NCBI GenBank assembly: GCA_965203835.1
Contig: OZ241919.1
Location: forward strand, 3,162,001 to 3,226,000
Reading direction: 5' to 3'
Length of the DNA: 64,000 nucleotides
Source of the DNA: CBDCFV01 sp965203835
GTDB taxonomy: Bacteria; Chloroflexota; Dehalococcoidia; Lucifugimonadales; UBA3495
Shown here: piece by piece, positions 16,726 to 25,971 of the stretch
How positions within the stretch are numbered: position 1 is the first letter of the stretch
Layout: every line of letters starts with the position of its first letter
Position numbers and translations under genes: made by a program
The notes under the pieces: generated by a model
What the model was told of the DNA's origin: nothing
Databases searched by the model: none
Seen by the model: only the letters and a program-made list of their open reading frames with translations

Positions 16726-17475
16726 CTACTGAGCCATGAACCCACCATCCACCATCAACTCGGTCCCGGTTATGTAGGAGGCTTCGTCCGAGGCCAGGAA
16801 CAAGACAGCGTAGGCCACCTCTATCGGCAGTCCCTCGCGCCCCATGGGAACGGCTTTCACCATGTCGTCTTGGAACTGGGCCCGACGCTCGGATGAGTTC
16901 AGCATGGGCGGCAGCACACCAGGGTGCACCGAGTTTATGCGGATGTTGCTCTTGGCGTGCTGCACTGCCGTGGCCTTGGTAAGCAGCCGGACGGCGCCCT
17001 TGGAGGCATTGTAAGCGGGGTGAGTATACTCCTGCCCTACCATACCGGATATAGACGAGATATTGACGATGGACCCACCTCCGGCTTTAAGCATTTCAGG
17101 GATGACACTGTTGATTCCCAGGAACTGCCCCTTGGCGTTAATGTCCATCAAGCGGTCCCACGTCTCGCTGCTGGCGTAGTTGGGCTCGCCACTGCCGGTC
17201 ACGCCTGCATTGTTGACCAGCACGTCCAGCTTGCCGAACCGCGCCACGGCGTCGCGGACTGCCGACTCCCAGTTGGCTTCATCCGCAACGTTCAGCAGCA
17301 CGAACATGGCCTCGCCGCCAGCCTCGGCAATCTCCGCTTCCACTTGGCGCCCGTCATCCTCGCGGACATCGGCGACAACCACCTTGGCGCCTTCGCGGGC
17401 GAACAGCCGGCATTCCTCCGCCCCCATTCCGTGGGCGCCGCCGGTTATCATCGCAACCTTTCCTTCCAGCCTCAT
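16726..17475 (-). CDS. Short-chain dehydrogenase/reductase (1)
   Basis: 249-aa classical SDR (NAD(P)-dependent). Cofactor motif TGGAHGMG (residues 11-18), NNAG (NNAGVTG), catalytic Ser in VNISSISG and the Tyr-x3-Lys in YNASKGAVR are all present. VHPGVLPPM is the substrate loop. Glucose or 3-hydroxysteroid dehydrogenase-like annotation is common for this subgroup; the real substrate is unknown. ATG 17475 is preceded by GAGGAGGA; the frame is open upstream without family sequence. It is divergent from hydrolase 2, and a close paralogue is at 19.0 kb. Confidence 0.93.
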   Translation of the reverse strand: MRLEGKVAMITGGAHGMGAEECRLFAREGAKVVVADVREDDGRQVEAEIAEAGGEAMFVLLNVADEANWESAVRDAVARFGKLDVLVNNAGVTGSGEPNYASSETWDRLMDINAKGQFLGINSVIPEMLKAGGGSIVNISSISGMVGQEYTHPAYNASKGAVRLLTKATAVQHAKSNIRINSVHPGVLPPMLNSSERRAQFQDDMVKAVPMGREGLPIEVAYAVLFLASDEASYITGTELMVDGGFMAQ

Positions 17476-17621
17476 GACTCCTCCTCTCGGGGTAATCTGC
17501 CGTGTGGTAGCATAACCCAACCGGCGAAAACGCGCAGCCGGGCGACTGAGGAACAGGGTCAACAATCCCTTTGCCACGTCCTTGTCCCAGAAGCAAAGCA
17601 AGCCAAGGAGAGGTGTTCATT

Positions 17622-18443
17622 ATGCAGTCCAGTTTCGTCCAAGCGGGACCGGTGAGGTTGGAGTATTTCGAGAGCGGCAACGGACCGGATACTCTGGTCC
17701 TGGTACACGGCTATGCATCCAACGCGCCGATCTGGCGGTACACCATACAAGCGTTGGAGACCGGCAGAGGATTCCGGATTGTCGCCTTCAACAACCGGGG
17801 CGCCGGAGAGTCCGATCGCTCCGCATCCGAAAGCGATTACACCGTCGAGACCTTCGCGGACGACCTCTTCAACGCGGTGACCGCACTGGGGCTAAACGAC
17901 TTTACCTTGGTGGGCCACTCCATGGGCGGCGCGACGGTGGCCCAGTTCGCCCTGGCCCACCAAGACCTGCTGAAGGGACTGGTGCTGTTGAACTCTACGC
18001 CGCTGCACGGCCGCCGGCTGGGATTGGACTGGGAGAACGAACTGCGCAAGCTGGTCTCCAGGGGCGGCCTCATCGAGGGCGACATGGGCTTCAACGCTCC
18101 CCACGTGACCCAGGACTTCAAGGACGAAGTAACCGGCATCATCCTCAAGAACCCCGTGGAGCGGGCCATCGGCGGCAGGCGTTCGATGGCAGCCTTGCGG
18201 CTTCGGGAGAGGATGCTCGAAATCCGGGTGCCGACCCTGGTGGTGGGCAGCGACCGCGACACCACCGTGGGAGTGGACAACATCATCGCCGACTATTTCG
18301 CCCTGCCGGAGGACCTGCGCCACCTTCACATTTTTCACGGCATAGGACACTCGCCAAACGTAGAGGTGCCGAGGCGGTTCGCCGGACTGTTGACCCGGTT
18401 CGTGGAAGAGGTAAACGAAGGGAAGGCGGTAGCGAGGGTATAG
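17622..18443 (+). CDS. Alpha/beta hydrolase (2)
   Basis: 273 aa with oxyanion HGYAS, nucleophile elbow GHSMGG (LVGHSMGGATVAQF), acid Asp in GSDRDTTVG and base His in GIGHSPNVE, which gives a complete catalytic triad. It resembles 3-oxoadipate enol-lactonase or sigma-factor RsbQ-type hydrolases. ATG 17622 has AAGGAGAGG upstream. The next gene (hicA) starts 3 bp after its stop, and an SDR follows the toxin-antitoxin pair, so a hydrolase-SDR operon appears to have been split by HicAB. Confidence 0.91.
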   Translation: MQSSFVQAGPVRLEYFESGNGPDTLVLVHGYASNAPIWRYTIQALETGRGFRIVAFNNRGAGESDRSASESDYTVETFADDLFNAVTALGLNDFTLVGHSMGGATVAQFALAHQDLLKGLVLLNSTPLHGRRLGLDWENELRKLVSRGGLIEGDMGFNAPHVTQDFKDEVTGIILKNPVERAIGGRRSMAALRLRERMLEIRVPTLVVGSDRDTTVGVDNIIADYFALPEDLRHLHIFHGIGHSPNVEVPRRFAGLLTRFVEEVNEGKAVARV

Positions 18444-18446
18444 GAT

Positions 18447-18677
18447 ATGCCCAGACGCTACCGTCCTCGGGAGATAACACGAGCTTTAATGCGAGCGGGT
18501 TGGTTATTTTCCCATCAGACTGGAAGCCATGTTAGACTGGTGATGCCTGATGGCAGGTTTCCTGTATCCGTCCCACGGTCCGATCCCCAACTGGACCCGG
18601 GCACTCTCAACTCCATCGCTAGGCAGTGCGGGATGTCAGGCCCCGAATTCCGGTCTTTCCTAGAGGACTATCTGTAA
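18447..18677 (+). CDS. hicA: HicA-type toxin (mRNA interferase)
   Basis: 76-aa protein with a double-stranded-RNA-binding-like fold. The sequence shows the HicA pattern: an N-terminal helix with RAGW, then the catalytic His in TGSHVRLVMPDG, a VPRSDPQLDPGTL strand-turn and a C-terminal helix (GPEFRSFLEDYL). HicA cleaves mRNA in translation-independent fashion when HicB is depleted. It starts 3 bp after hydrolase 2, and its stop overlaps the hicB start by one base (TAATG). GC content drops here relative to the flanks, suggesting transfer. Confidence 0.9.
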   Translation: MPRRYRPREITRALMRAGWLFSHQTGSHVRLVMPDGRFPVSVPRSDPQLDPGTLNSIARQCGMSGPEFRSFLEDYL

Positions 18678-18973
18678 TGGCAAAGAAGAAAGTCACGGTT
18701 GTTATATATCCTGGAGAAGACTGCTACGTGGCATATATGCCGTTGTTTCCCGGATGCACGACGCAGGGCGAGTCAGTTGAGGACGCCTTGCGCATGGCAA
18801 AAGATTCCTTGGAATTAGCTCTTTATGACCCCGATGAATTTGACCTTTGGGCTTTGGATGCTTATTCAGAGGATGTGACGGTCAGCACAGTAGAGATCGA
18901 ATTCCCCGTGGAGCCGGGGTCTGATTGGGAGTTCTTTGATGAAGCCAAGGTGAACTCAGAGGCTGCGGCTTAA
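18677..18973 (+). CDS. hicB: HicB-type antitoxin
   Basis: 98 aa with the partial RNase-H-like HicB fold: VVIYPGEDCYVAYMPLFPGC, then TTQGESVEDALRMAKDSLELAL. It neutralises HicA by covering its active site. The C-terminus (VEPGSDWEFFDEAKVN) is acidic, with no clear DNA-binding helix-turn-helix or RHH domain, so autoregulation may be absent or use another factor. ATG 18677 overlaps the hicA stop. An SDR follows 21 bp later. Confidence 0.9.
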   Translation: MAKKKVTVVIYPGEDCYVAYMPLFPGCTTQGESVEDALRMAKDSLELALYDPDEFDLWALDAYSEDVTVSTVEIEFPVEPGSDWEFFDEAKVNSEAAA

Positions 18974-18994
18974 CAATATCATCGGAGGACTGAA

Positions 18995-19777
18995 ATGCGA
19001 CTGGAAGGCAAAGTAGCTCTTATCAGCGGAGGCGCACGTGGACAGGGAGCGGCTGAGGCCAAGCTTTTCGTCAGAGAGGGGGCCGCGGTGGTCATCGGCG
19101 ACATCCTGGACGAAGAGGGCATGAAGCTGGAGGCGGAGCTAAGGGAGTTGGGCGCCGACGCGAGCTACCTTCACTTGGACGTGACCGACGCCGACCAGTG
19201 GCAGACAGCGGTGGAAGAGACTGTGAGCCGGTACGGCAAGCTGGACATACTGGTGAACAACGCGGGCATTGCCGCGGTGCAGACGGCCGGCTTGAATTCG
19301 GCGAAGATTGACGCTACGGATATGCGGGTGTGGGACACCATAATGGATGTGAACGCCAAGGGAGTGTTCCTGGGAACGCGGGCGGCGATACCGGCGATGA
19401 GGGATACCGGAGGCGGCTCCATCGTCAATATTTCGTCCATCGCGGGGCTGGTGGGATTCGTACCGGCCTCCGGCGCCAGCGCGGCGTATGGCAGTTCCAA
19501 GGGGGCCGTGCGGCTGCTGACCAAATCTACGGCCATCCAGTACGCTTCCGACGGCATACGCTGTAATTCGGTGCATCCGGGTTATATAGACACCCCGATG
19601 ACGGAGCGGATGACGGCGCGGCCGGCCCTCAGAGACAGTCTGATAGGGAGGACCCCACTGGGGCGCGTCGGGACCGTGGACGACATAGCCTACGGGGTAT
19701 TGTTCCTTGCTTCCGAAGAGTCCGGCTTTATGACCGGCAGCGAGTTGGTCATTGACGGGGGATGGACGGCGCAGTAG
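18995..19777 (+). CDS. Short-chain dehydrogenase/reductase (2)
   Basis: 260-aa classical SDR. Cofactor motif SGGARGQG, NNAGIAAV, catalytic Ser in VNISSIAG and YGSSKGAVRLLTK (Tyr-x3-Lys) are present, with VHPGYIDTPM after them. It is strongly similar to the SDR at 16.7 kb, so the two are likely a duplicated pair. CGGAGGACTGAA precedes the ATG. It follows hicB in what reads as one transcript with hydrolase 2. The substrate is unknown. Confidence 0.93.
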   Translation: MRLEGKVALISGGARGQGAAEAKLFVREGAAVVIGDILDEEGMKLEAELRELGADASYLHLDVTDADQWQTAVEETVSRYGKLDILVNNAGIAAVQTAGLNSAKIDATDMRVWDTIMDVNAKGVFLGTRAAIPAMRDTGGGSIVNISSIAGLVGFVPASGASAAYGSSKGAVRLLTKSTAIQYASDGIRCNSVHPGYIDTPMTERMTARPALRDSLIGRTPLGRVGTVDDIAYGVLFLASEESGFMTGSELVIDGGWTAQ

Positions 19778-19853
19778 GGAGGCTAAAGGGGACGATGTTG
19801 AAACACCCTCAGCGGAAGGCAGAAATAGGCAGAATTACTGAAGGATTGTCTCC

Positions 19854-20096
19854 TCAGCGTTCGCTAGTGTGCAGGATGGTGATTCCTATCACTTCTTCGC
19901 CGTCGTAACGCACTATGACGTCATCGTCGGTAAGCTCACTGTCAGTGGTCTGTCTAGGTTGCCGTCCGAAGTGGACGTAAAGCACGTCAGCCCCTTCATC
20001 GTAAGAAGCCTGTAACCGTCCATTGGGGGAATGGCGCACCGCCGGCAAAAGCCTTAAGTAAGCGTTCAGGTTTTCGGTCGGGTCTTTCAAGGCCAT
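19854..20096 (-). CDS. DUF2283 family protein
   Basis: 80-aa small protein. LQASYDEGADVLYVHFG, then SELTDDDVIVRYDGEEVIGITIL is the DUF2283 pattern (a beta-rich fold, often next to toxin-like genes). Function is unknown; many members sit in two-gene cassettes like antitoxins. Here the partner is not obvious, although the DUF433/DUF5615 pair lies just upstream on the same strand. A second, shorter member is at 39.8 kb. Confidence 0.85.
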   Translation of the reverse strand: MALKDPTENLNAYLRLLPAVRHSPNGRLQASYDEGADVLYVHFGRQPRQTTDSELTDDDVIVRYDGEEVIGITILHTSER

Positions 20097-20161
20097 ACTT
20101 GCACTCTTCTCATTTGTGGTGTGGTCCTGCTCATCAAGATCGCCATGATGAACCCAGGAGC

Positions 20162-20506
20162 TTATACCCGAATTCTGACTCTACCCGGCTCGGCAGTGAC
20201 CAAAGCCCCTTGCTGCAATTCCTCACCGTAGCGGTTCAGCACCTGTATGCACGCCTGCGCCTGCTGCCTGGCTTGCCAATTCACCAAGCGTACAATTCCC
20301 GAGTGGCTTTGCCTGCGAAGTACTGCCAGTTCGCCAAAGTCTTTGTCCAAGGTCACGAGAACACGCCCGCCGGAATGAGCTAACTCCAAAATGATGGAAT
20401 CTCCCGGGTCTTCCGGCCAATCACCAGCCCAAATCACATCATGACCGGCGTCCAGCAGTGCTGCCTTCGCTCCTCCCCAAACGCAGGCATCCAAAAGTAT
20501 CCGCAA
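20162..20506 (-). CDS. DUF5615 PIN-like toxin candidate
   Basis: 114 aa with a PIN-like nuclease pattern: MRILLDACVWGG (first Asp at residue 6), DAGHDVIWAGDWPEDPGD, then VLVTLDKDFGELAV (acidic DKDF). These are the hallmarks of DUF5615 proteins, predicted RNA-cleaving toxins of the VapC45-like group. It starts 4 bp after the DUF433 gene, the standard antitoxin-toxin order. Activity is predicted, not shown. Confidence 0.87.
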   Translation of the reverse strand: MRILLDACVWGGAKAALLDAGHDVIWAGDWPEDPGDSIILELAHSGGRVLVTLDKDFGELAVLRRQSHSGIVRLVNWQARQQAQACIQVLNRYGEELQQGALVTAEPGRVRIRV

Positions 20507-20510
20507 AGGT

Positions 20511-20750
20511 TCAAATCACCAACGTGTCAATCCGCTCACGTCCTATGATCTTCCGGGCATAAAGAAGGCAAGCGTGGATGTCTTCCCGCTCCAACCAAGG
20601 GTAACCGCTGAGTATGGTGTCGTGAGAATCCCCGGCGGCCAGCATACCCAACACGTGCTCTACTGCCAGGCGCCTGCCGCGAATGAGCGGTTTACCTCCA
20701 AAGATGTTCGGGTCCACCGTGATTCTCTCCAATAGCATATTCTCGTTCAT
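20511..20750 (-). CDS. DUF433 antitoxin candidate
   Basis: 79 aa. The pattern ITVDPNIFGGKPLIRGRRL, then VEHVLGMLAAGDSHDTIL and YPWLEREDIHACLLYAR is the DUF433 winged-helix-like domain, which pairs with DUF5615 PIN-like proteins as a toxin-antitoxin module. It is upstream of and tightly linked to the PIN-like gene. The fold is expected to bind DNA and could autoregulate the pair. Confidence 0.89.
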   Translation of the reverse strand: MNENMLLERITVDPNIFGGKPLIRGRRLAVEHVLGMLAAGDSHDTILSGYPWLEREDIHACLLYARKIIGRERIDTLVI

Positions 20751-20882
20751 AGAGTCCTACATCTTAATTTCAAGATAGCGACCGCTTGCTGAAGATACGC
20801 AAGTTCCGGGTGGTCCTAGATAATATGTGCCTATCGATCAGCAGCCAGATGCATAGGCACACCCATCGGTGAAAGTACAACG

Positions 20883-21224
20883 TCACACATTGTCAGAGCG
20901 ACGAAGATTTCCGTATTCGTCCACGATATAGCCCAAGTCTTTTAACCGTCTGGTCGCTTCTCTCTGAATACCATCGTTGAATAGTTTATTGAAGCGAGGT
21001 TGGAGTACGTGACATTCTACGGTCAGGTCCAGGCGATCATGTTCCCAAAGTTTATCGAACCCGTATTGAATATCTTCAGTGTCGAGCAGACGACGAGCAG
21101 TTTCCATTCCGCCATGCTCTGCTATCATTCTTACGAAAAATTGAGCATTGTAGTTAAGTTCTCTTAAAGCTCTTTCGTAAATACCAAACATTATTTGATG
21201 GAATTCAGACTCCAAGTCCATCAT
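20883..21224 (-). CDS. Conserved hypothetical protein
   Basis: 113 aa, all-helical in appearance. Motifs are MFGIYERALRELNYNAQFF, AEHGGMETARRLL and LWEHDRLDLTVECHVL. I have seen this pattern as an uncharacterised protein scattered in many bacteria but know no function. GGAG lies 5 nt before ATG 21224 and 8 nt before the alternative ATG 21221. It is markedly more AT-rich than most of the window, suggesting transfer. It lies between the DUF433 gene and the 16S terminator. Confidence 0.72.
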   Translation of the reverse strand: MMDLESEFHQIMFGIYERALRELNYNAQFFVRMIAEHGGMETARRLLDTEDIQYGFDKLWEHDRLDLTVECHVLQPRFNKLFNDGIQREATRRLKDLGYIVDEYGNLRRSDNV

Positions 21225-21256
21225 ATCGTCTCCAATGCTGTTACACCATGATGTAA

Positions 21257-21287
21257 TAAAGAAAAGGCCGGACTCATCAAGTCCGGC
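21257..21287 (-). terminator. Rho-independent terminator of the 16S rRNA transcript
   Basis: On the minus strand GCCGGACT-tgatg-AGTCCGGC is followed by CTTTTCTTTATT. It lies about 230 nt after the 16S 3' end, with no 23S, 5S or tRNA gene in between. Confidence 0.88.
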
Positions 21288-21303
21288 TCTTCATTACAGC
21301 GCC

Positions 21304-21337
21304 TTAACGGCTGAATAGCGGAAGGAACGGTAGGTTA
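21304..21337 (-). other. 16S rRNA processing stem, trailer arm
   Basis: Complementary to the leader arm at 23034-23066: 29 Watson-Crick pairs plus two G-U pairs over 33-34 nt, with one mismatch and one bulge. The two arms enclose only the 16S gene, as expected for an RNase III cut site. Confidence 0.85.
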
Positions 21338-21512
21338 CGGTTGCAGATTGTTACCAGTGTTCCGGCGGACTTTCTCAGGGGACCGTTTCCTCTGCCGGGG
21401 AGCATAGCTCAACCAACTGGCTTTGGAAGCGGAACACCCACCGGTCGACCTGGGAGTTGGGTCCTTCCTCCGCCCCGGATAACCGGGGAACAACAGTGGG
21501 ACCGTAGCTCCG

Positions 21513-23030
<1,518 letters not shown>

Positions 23031-23033
23031 GAA

Positions 23034-23066
23034 TAACCTAAGTTCCTTCCACTATTCAACTGTTAA
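23034..23066 (-). other. 16S rRNA processing stem, leader arm
   Basis: Located directly before the mature 16S 5' end. Its transcript pairs with the trailer arm at 21304-21337 (GGAAGGAAC, TGAATAG and TAGGTTA blocks identical to the complement). Confidence 0.85.
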
Positions 23067-23104
23067 AGTGCCTATCACGCCCCGCGTGTGGGCGCAGTGG
23101 AGAC

Positions 23105-23133
23105 AGTATACCCACACGATTTGGGTGTGTCAA
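23105..23133 (-). promoter_or_regulatory. Strong sigma-70 promoter of the 16S rRNA gene
   Basis: On the minus strand TTGACA (23128-23133) and TATACT (23105-23110) have an exact 17-bp spacer, with an A-rich UP-like tract upstream (ATCAAAAAGCCCGAAAAATGG). Transcription should start near 23098, about 68 nt before the 16S 5' end. Confidence 0.88.
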
Positions 23134-23260
23134 GCCATTTTTCGGGCTTTTTGATAATTCCAATTCAGGGGCGAGAAGCGTGTTCACAACACCACAAGAT
23201 TCCGTTTGTCTCTCATTATCCTCTCATTCAGTCCCATTTTTGCCGTAGAGACCGCAGATA

Positions 23261-23307
23261 GGGGCGAAATTTTCAGAACGCCGGACATTTACGGACAGTC
23301 CCGGACA
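23261..23307 (-). repeat. TGTCC 10-bp iteron element, copy B
   Basis: On the minus strand TGTCC begins at 23307, 23297 and 23287, exactly 10 bp apart. TGAAAATTTCGCCCC begins 12 bp after the start of the last pentamer. A perfect hairpin CAGTCCCGG/CCGGGACTG (23296-23321) overlaps the first two pentamers. Confidence 0.75.
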
Positions 23308-23450
23308 TTTTGCCGGGACTGGGACGGCGGGCGCCTCGACGCAGGATCCGGCAGGGAGTTGTGAGCGCAGGTATTATGTTATGGCATCGGTGGCAGGACA
23401 GGGAAGTGGCAAGTGTCAGTCCCGCTGATGGCCGCCCTTGCGGGCTATCC

Positions 23451-24176
23451 CTATTGCCCGCGCCGGAGTTGTTCCCGCAACCGTCTCACTTCAGCCTCGG
23501 CTGCATCCCGCTCCGCTTCGACTCTAGCCCGTTCCTCCCGCCAGTTCTCCAAGTAAGTTCCGGTTGACGGGTCGAAAAAGCGAGGCCAGCCCTCTTCCCA
23601 ACACAGGCTGAGACCAAGAACCGGGCTGTATCCCTTCAGGATGCCATCGGGCTCGGTGGTCAGTTCGATGGACTGGTAAACACCATTGATCAGCCGTAAC
23701 CCGGACAGCGGCTCTCCGTGACACCGTCCGCCGGTGGGGTCGAAACGCCAGTATTCGGGAACGCCGATTCGAGCGTAGGTGGATGGTTTCCGGTCGACGT
23801 CCTCGCGCCCGGTGCTTTCGGAGGCAATTTCCAGCACCCAGTCTGGCGGCTTGCCCACCTCCCAAGGCAGGTACAGCTTGCGGGGGCGTATGGCGTTGGC
23901 GTCGACCCCGAAGGCGAGGTACACATCGGGGGAGACGCGAACGTTGAGGTCGCGCCGGTCGTAACAGATGTTGGTTTCGCGGTCGAGGAAAATGTCGGGG
24001 CGGCTATCGAAATCGGTGACGTGGGCGCGGAGCAGATTGTGAATTTCATTCAGTTCTCGGTTTTGTTCCATAGAGTCATCCGGGTGGTCTGACACGTCGG
24101 GGTTAAAGTCGAGGCTGGCGTAGTCAATGTCATCCCCCCGTTGGTAGGGAAGCATGGTAGTTGAATGCGTGGTCAT
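23451..24176 (-). CDS. Uma2 family endonuclease (1)
   Basis: 241-aa PD-(D/E)xK-superfamily protein (DUF820/Uma2). The core reads VSPDVYLAFG (Asp), PDWVLEIASEST (Glu) and DVDRKPSTYARIGVPEYW (Lys and the GVPEYW hallmark), followed by a C-terminal arginine/glutamate-rich coiled coil (ERARVEAERDAAEAEVRRL). The cellular role of the family is unresolved; it is often expanded in cyanobacteria and Chloroflexota. ATG 24176 (GAGG upstream) was chosen; the same frame stays open far upstream to 25985 but only as antisense to thiL and tsaE. Confidence 0.88.
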   Translation of the reverse strand: MTTHSTTMLPYQRGDDIDYASLDFNPDVSDHPDDSMEQNRELNEIHNLLRAHVTDFDSRPDIFLDRETNICYDRRDLNVRVSPDVYLAFGVDANAIRPRKLYLPWEVGKPPDWVLEIASESTGREDVDRKPSTYARIGVPEYWRFDPTGGRCHGEPLSGLRLINGVYQSIELTTEPDGILKGYSPVLGLSLCWEEGWPRFFDPSTGTYLENWREERARVEAERDAAEAEVRRLREQLRRGQ

Positions 24177-24326
24177 AAAATGCCTCGCGGGCAGCGTTGC
24201 CGGGTGATTGAGTTGACAATCCGCCGAATCCACCTCCAGCGGATTGTGGTGGATTATAAATGAGCGCGGCGCGTCCATAAAAGATTTTGAGAGGACGTGC
24301 AGTGGCCCTGATGCCAGGGCTGCCGC

Positions 24327-24356
24327 TTGAGCGCCGTTCTCCGCGCAAGATATAAT
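24327..24356 (+). promoter_or_regulatory. Promoter of thiL; predicted leaderless start
   Basis: TTGAGC (24327-24332), an 18-bp spacer and a perfect TATAAT (24351-24356). Expected initiation near 24363 is only about 3 nt before the thiL ATG (24366), and no purine-rich ribosome site precedes the ATG. Confidence 0.65.
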
Positions 24357-24365
24357 CTCTCCACA

Positions 24366-25460
24366 ATGCAGATTCAGGAACTGGGCGAGTTCGGAGTTAT
24401 CGACCTGCTGAACCGGATGGTTGTGGGGCAGCGGGATATATCCCCCTTTCGCGACTGGATTCCCGCCTTCGCGGGAAAGACGAATGGGAACGCAGGAAAG
24501 ACGAGTGGGAATGAGTTTCCCGTTGAGTTGCTGGTGGATACCGGGGACGATACGGCGGCTTGGCGGACCTCGGATTGCATAGAGCTTTTTACTACCGACA
24601 CAGTTGTTGAGGGAGTCCACTTCACACGGGTTACGACTCCTTGGCGGGACCTGGGGTGGAAGTGTATTGCGTCCAATGTGAGCGACATCGCCGCAATGGG
24701 CGGCCTGCCGGCCTATGCGCTCATCACGTTGGGCCTGCCACCGGAAACGGAAGTGGGGGACCTGGAAGAGCTTTACCGCGGTATGCTGGAGATGGCCAAC
24801 AAGTACGGGGCGGCGATAATCGGGGGAGACATGGTCCGCTCGCCAGTGGTGTTCATCACTGTGGGCTTGACTGGCGTCCACGAAGGCAGCCCTATGCTCC
24901 GCACCAACGGGCAGCCCGGAGACTTGGTGGCCGTAACAGGATACTTGGGTGGCTCTGGCGGCGGGCTGCAATTGATGCTGGACGGCGATGAGGAACAAGT
25001 CAGCACGAAACGGAATCCTGGGGCATCGAGCGAGGCCGCAGCGTACCTGCGACTCCAGCACCGCAGACCAGAACCGGCGGTGAAGGAAGGGCGGATATTG
25101 GCCGATGCGGGCGTTCGGACGGCTATGGACGTGAGCGACGGGCTTGCGGACGATCTGGGCAAGCTTTGCCGCGCCAGCGGCCTGTCGGCCCGGCTGAATG
25201 CGGAACGGATACCGGCCCATCATCACCTCAAGGAAGTCTACCCCGACGATTACCTGGGGTTGGCCCTCCACGGGGGAGAGGACTACCTGTTGCTTTTCAC
25301 CGCCTCTCCAAGCGTCATGGCCCGAGTGATGCCGCAACTGTCCGACGGGGCCGCGGTTATAGGGGAGTTGCTGGAAGGAGAGCCTGGCAAGGTGTCGATT
25401 GTAGACGAGACGGGATCTGAAGTGCCAGCGGCCAAAGGGGGCTGGGACCATTACCGGTAA
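24366..25460 (+). CDS. thiL: Thiamine-monophosphate kinase
   Basis: ATP-dependent kinase making thiamine diphosphate (364 aa from ATG 24366). PurM-like fold marks: GDDTAAW (60-66, Mg2+/ATP site), FTTDTVVEGVHF, SNVSDIAAMGG, IIGGDMVRS and MDVSDGLADDLG. Residues 29-51 are an insertion absent from usual ThiL: it translates a palindromic repeat (DWIPAFAG) and a tandem heptapeptide (AGKTNGN, AGKTSGN) from nt 24450-24518. The frame stays open, and all catalytic motifs follow, so the protein is probably active. It is followed by tsaE 3 bp after the stop. The predicted transcript is leaderless. Confidence 0.95.
   Translation: MQIQELGEFGVIDLLNRMVVGQRDISPFRDWIPAFAGKTNGNAGKTSGNEFPVELLVDTGDDTAAWRTSDCIELFTTDTVVEGVHFTRVTTPWRDLGWKCIASNVSDIAAMGGLPAYALITLGLPPETEVGDLEELYRGMLEMANKYGAAIIGGDMVRSPVVFITVGLTGVHEGSPMLRTNGQPGDLVAVTGYLGGSGGGLQLMLDGDEEQVSTKRNPGASSEAAAYLRLQHRRPEPAVKEGRILADAGVRTAMDVSDGLADDLGKLCRASGLSARLNAERIPAHHHLKEVYPDDYLGLALHGGEDYLLLFTASPSVMARVMPQLSDGAAVIGELLEGEPGKVSIVDETGSEVPAAKGGWDHYR
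24460..24477. repeat. Palindromic repeat, copy 3, inside thiL
   Basis: TTCCCGC-cttc-GCGGGAA, followed by two 21-nt direct repeats of the form GGAAAGACGARTGGGAA (to about 24512). It is in frame within thiL, between the first helix and the GDD motif. Confidence 0.85.
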
Positions 25461-25463
25461 GCT

Positions 25464-25970
25464 ATGGCATTCAGCACCAGAATCCTGAGCAATGGTCCGG
25501 AGCAAACGCGCGATGTTGGGCGTTTGATCGGGAAGTCGGCCCGGGCGGGCGATGTTTTCCTGTTGACCGGTCCCTTGGGTGCCGGCAAGACCTGCCTCAC
25601 CCAAGGGATTGCTGAGGGCTTGGGTGTACAGGGATATGTCAGAAGTCCAACTTTCGTTTTGACGACCCAATACGAAGGGCGGCTGAGACTGTACCACTTG
25701 GACCTGTACCGGATAGACGCGCCCCTCGAAGCTTGGGACCTGGGGCTGGATGAGCAACTCTTCGGCGAAGGGGTCTGCGTGGTGGAGTGGGCCGACAGGA
25801 CGCCGGACATATTCCCGGAGGACTCCCTTTGGGTCTCCCTGGACCATGTTGGCAGGGGAGACGAGCGGATGCTGGAATTCAGCGATTGGCCCGACCGCTT
25901 CGAACCGGTCTTGAGCCGGTTGGACGACAGCAGTCCTGTATCCGACGCAGTGACGGAGACCGAGTCTTAA
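25464..25970 (+). CDS. tsaE: tRNA threonylcarbamoyladenosine ATPase TsaE
   Basis: 168-aa P-loop ATPase needed with TsaB/TsaC/TsaD to make t6A37 in ANN-decoding tRNAs. Walker A is GPLGAGKT (36-43), followed by RSPTFVL (switch-like) and YHLDLYRI, then the family block WDLGLDEQLFGEGVCVVEWADR. Length is usual (about 150) plus a short acidic tail. It sits between thiL and tsaB; the tsaB start overlaps its end region by less than a codon-length spacer (1 bp). Translation coupling with thiL is likely. Confidence 0.96.
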   Translation: MAFSTRILSNGPEQTRDVGRLIGKSARAGDVFLLTGPLGAGKTCLTQGIAEGLGVQGYVRSPTFVLTTQYEGRLRLYHLDLYRIDAPLEAWDLGLDEQLFGEGVCVVEWADRTPDIFPEDSLWVSLDHVGRGDERMLEFSDWPDRFEPVLSRLDDSSPVSDAVTETES

Positions 25971-25971
25971 A

